The notes under the pieces: generated by a model | Databases searched by the model: none | What the model was told of the DNA's origin: nothing | The model's input: only the letters and a program-made list of their open reading frames with translations | NCBI GenBank assembly: GCA_938014855.1 | Contig: CALLQM010000291.1 | Span: 1 to 14,082, forward strand | Direction: 5' to 3' | Origin: an uncultured Clostridia bacterium | GTDB lineage: Bacteria > Bacillota > Clostridia > Oscillospirales > Ruminococcaceae | Length of the DNA stretch: 14,082 nt | Part shown: positions 14,076 through 14,082 of the stretch, in pieces | Layout of the letters: each line of letters starts with the position of its first letter | Position numbering within the stretch: position 1 is the first letter of the stretch | Program-made: the position numbers and the translations under genes

Positions 14076-14082
14076 ATGTCCA
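14076..14082 (+). CDS. Start of a further gene, cut by the window edge
   Basis: An ATG at 14076 follows GGAGG (14064-14068) with 7 bases between, 21 bases after the fusion gene's stop. Only Met-Ser and one base are visible, so nothing can be said about the product except that it probably belongs to the same operon. Confidence 0.6.

Noticed and set aside
1..14082. tRNA, rRNA, insertion sequences, integrase or attachment sites
   Set aside because: None were seen; no transposase-like protein, terminal inverted repeats or tRNA-like cloverleaf is evident in any intergenic stretch.

Overview
The window comes from a moderate-GC Gram-positive anaerobe, most likely a clostridium of the Oscillospirales/Ruminococcaceae type. 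This is inferred from AGGAGG ribosome binding sites, frequent TTG starts, sigma-A promoters with near-consensus hexamers, a long-form hibernation factor, and a DivIC-like tail followed by an S1-domain protein. All genes lie on the + strand. The species cannot be named from the sequence alone.

The left part (1-4980) is housekeeping. It holds the last codons of a probable septum-formation (DivIC/FtsB-type) gene, an S1 RNA-binding protein closed by a strong terminator, a metal-dependent amidohydrolase, the ribosome hibernation factor hpf with its own promoter and terminator, and a zinc-ribbon single-pass membrane protein of unknown role. It ends with mnmA (tRNA 2-thiouridylase), whose stop overlaps the start of a half-size EamA-type transporter. 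mnmA is preceded by a promoter and a roughly 150-base leader with several complementary segments that could be a cis-regulatory RNA. A terminator at 5016-5052 closes this part, and an AT-rich gap of about 300 bases follows.

The right part (5255-14082) is a cell-surface polysaccharide locus. A consensus promoter drives a polyprenyl-phosphate sugar-1-phosphate transferase (the initiating enzyme). A second consensus promoter drives an LCP-family glycan-to-wall ligase. These are followed by a GT4 glycosyltransferase, two GT2 glycosyltransferases, an ABC-2 export permease, and an ABC ATPase fused in one frame to a membrane acyltransferase-3 domain. A further gene begins at the right edge. Inferred pathway: the first sugar is loaded on undecaprenyl phosphate and the GTs extend the chain. 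The ABC pair exports it, the fused acyltransferase decorates it with acyl groups, and the LCP protein attaches it to peptidoglycan.

Three things stand out. First is the ATPase-acyltransferase fusion. Second is an in-frame TAA that removes the conserved C-terminus of the initiating transferase while the downstream codons stay intact. Third is a GT4 gene whose Shine-Dalgarno points to an ATT codon rather than the ATG. The last two could be real point mutations (a silenced capsule), recoding, or sequence errors.
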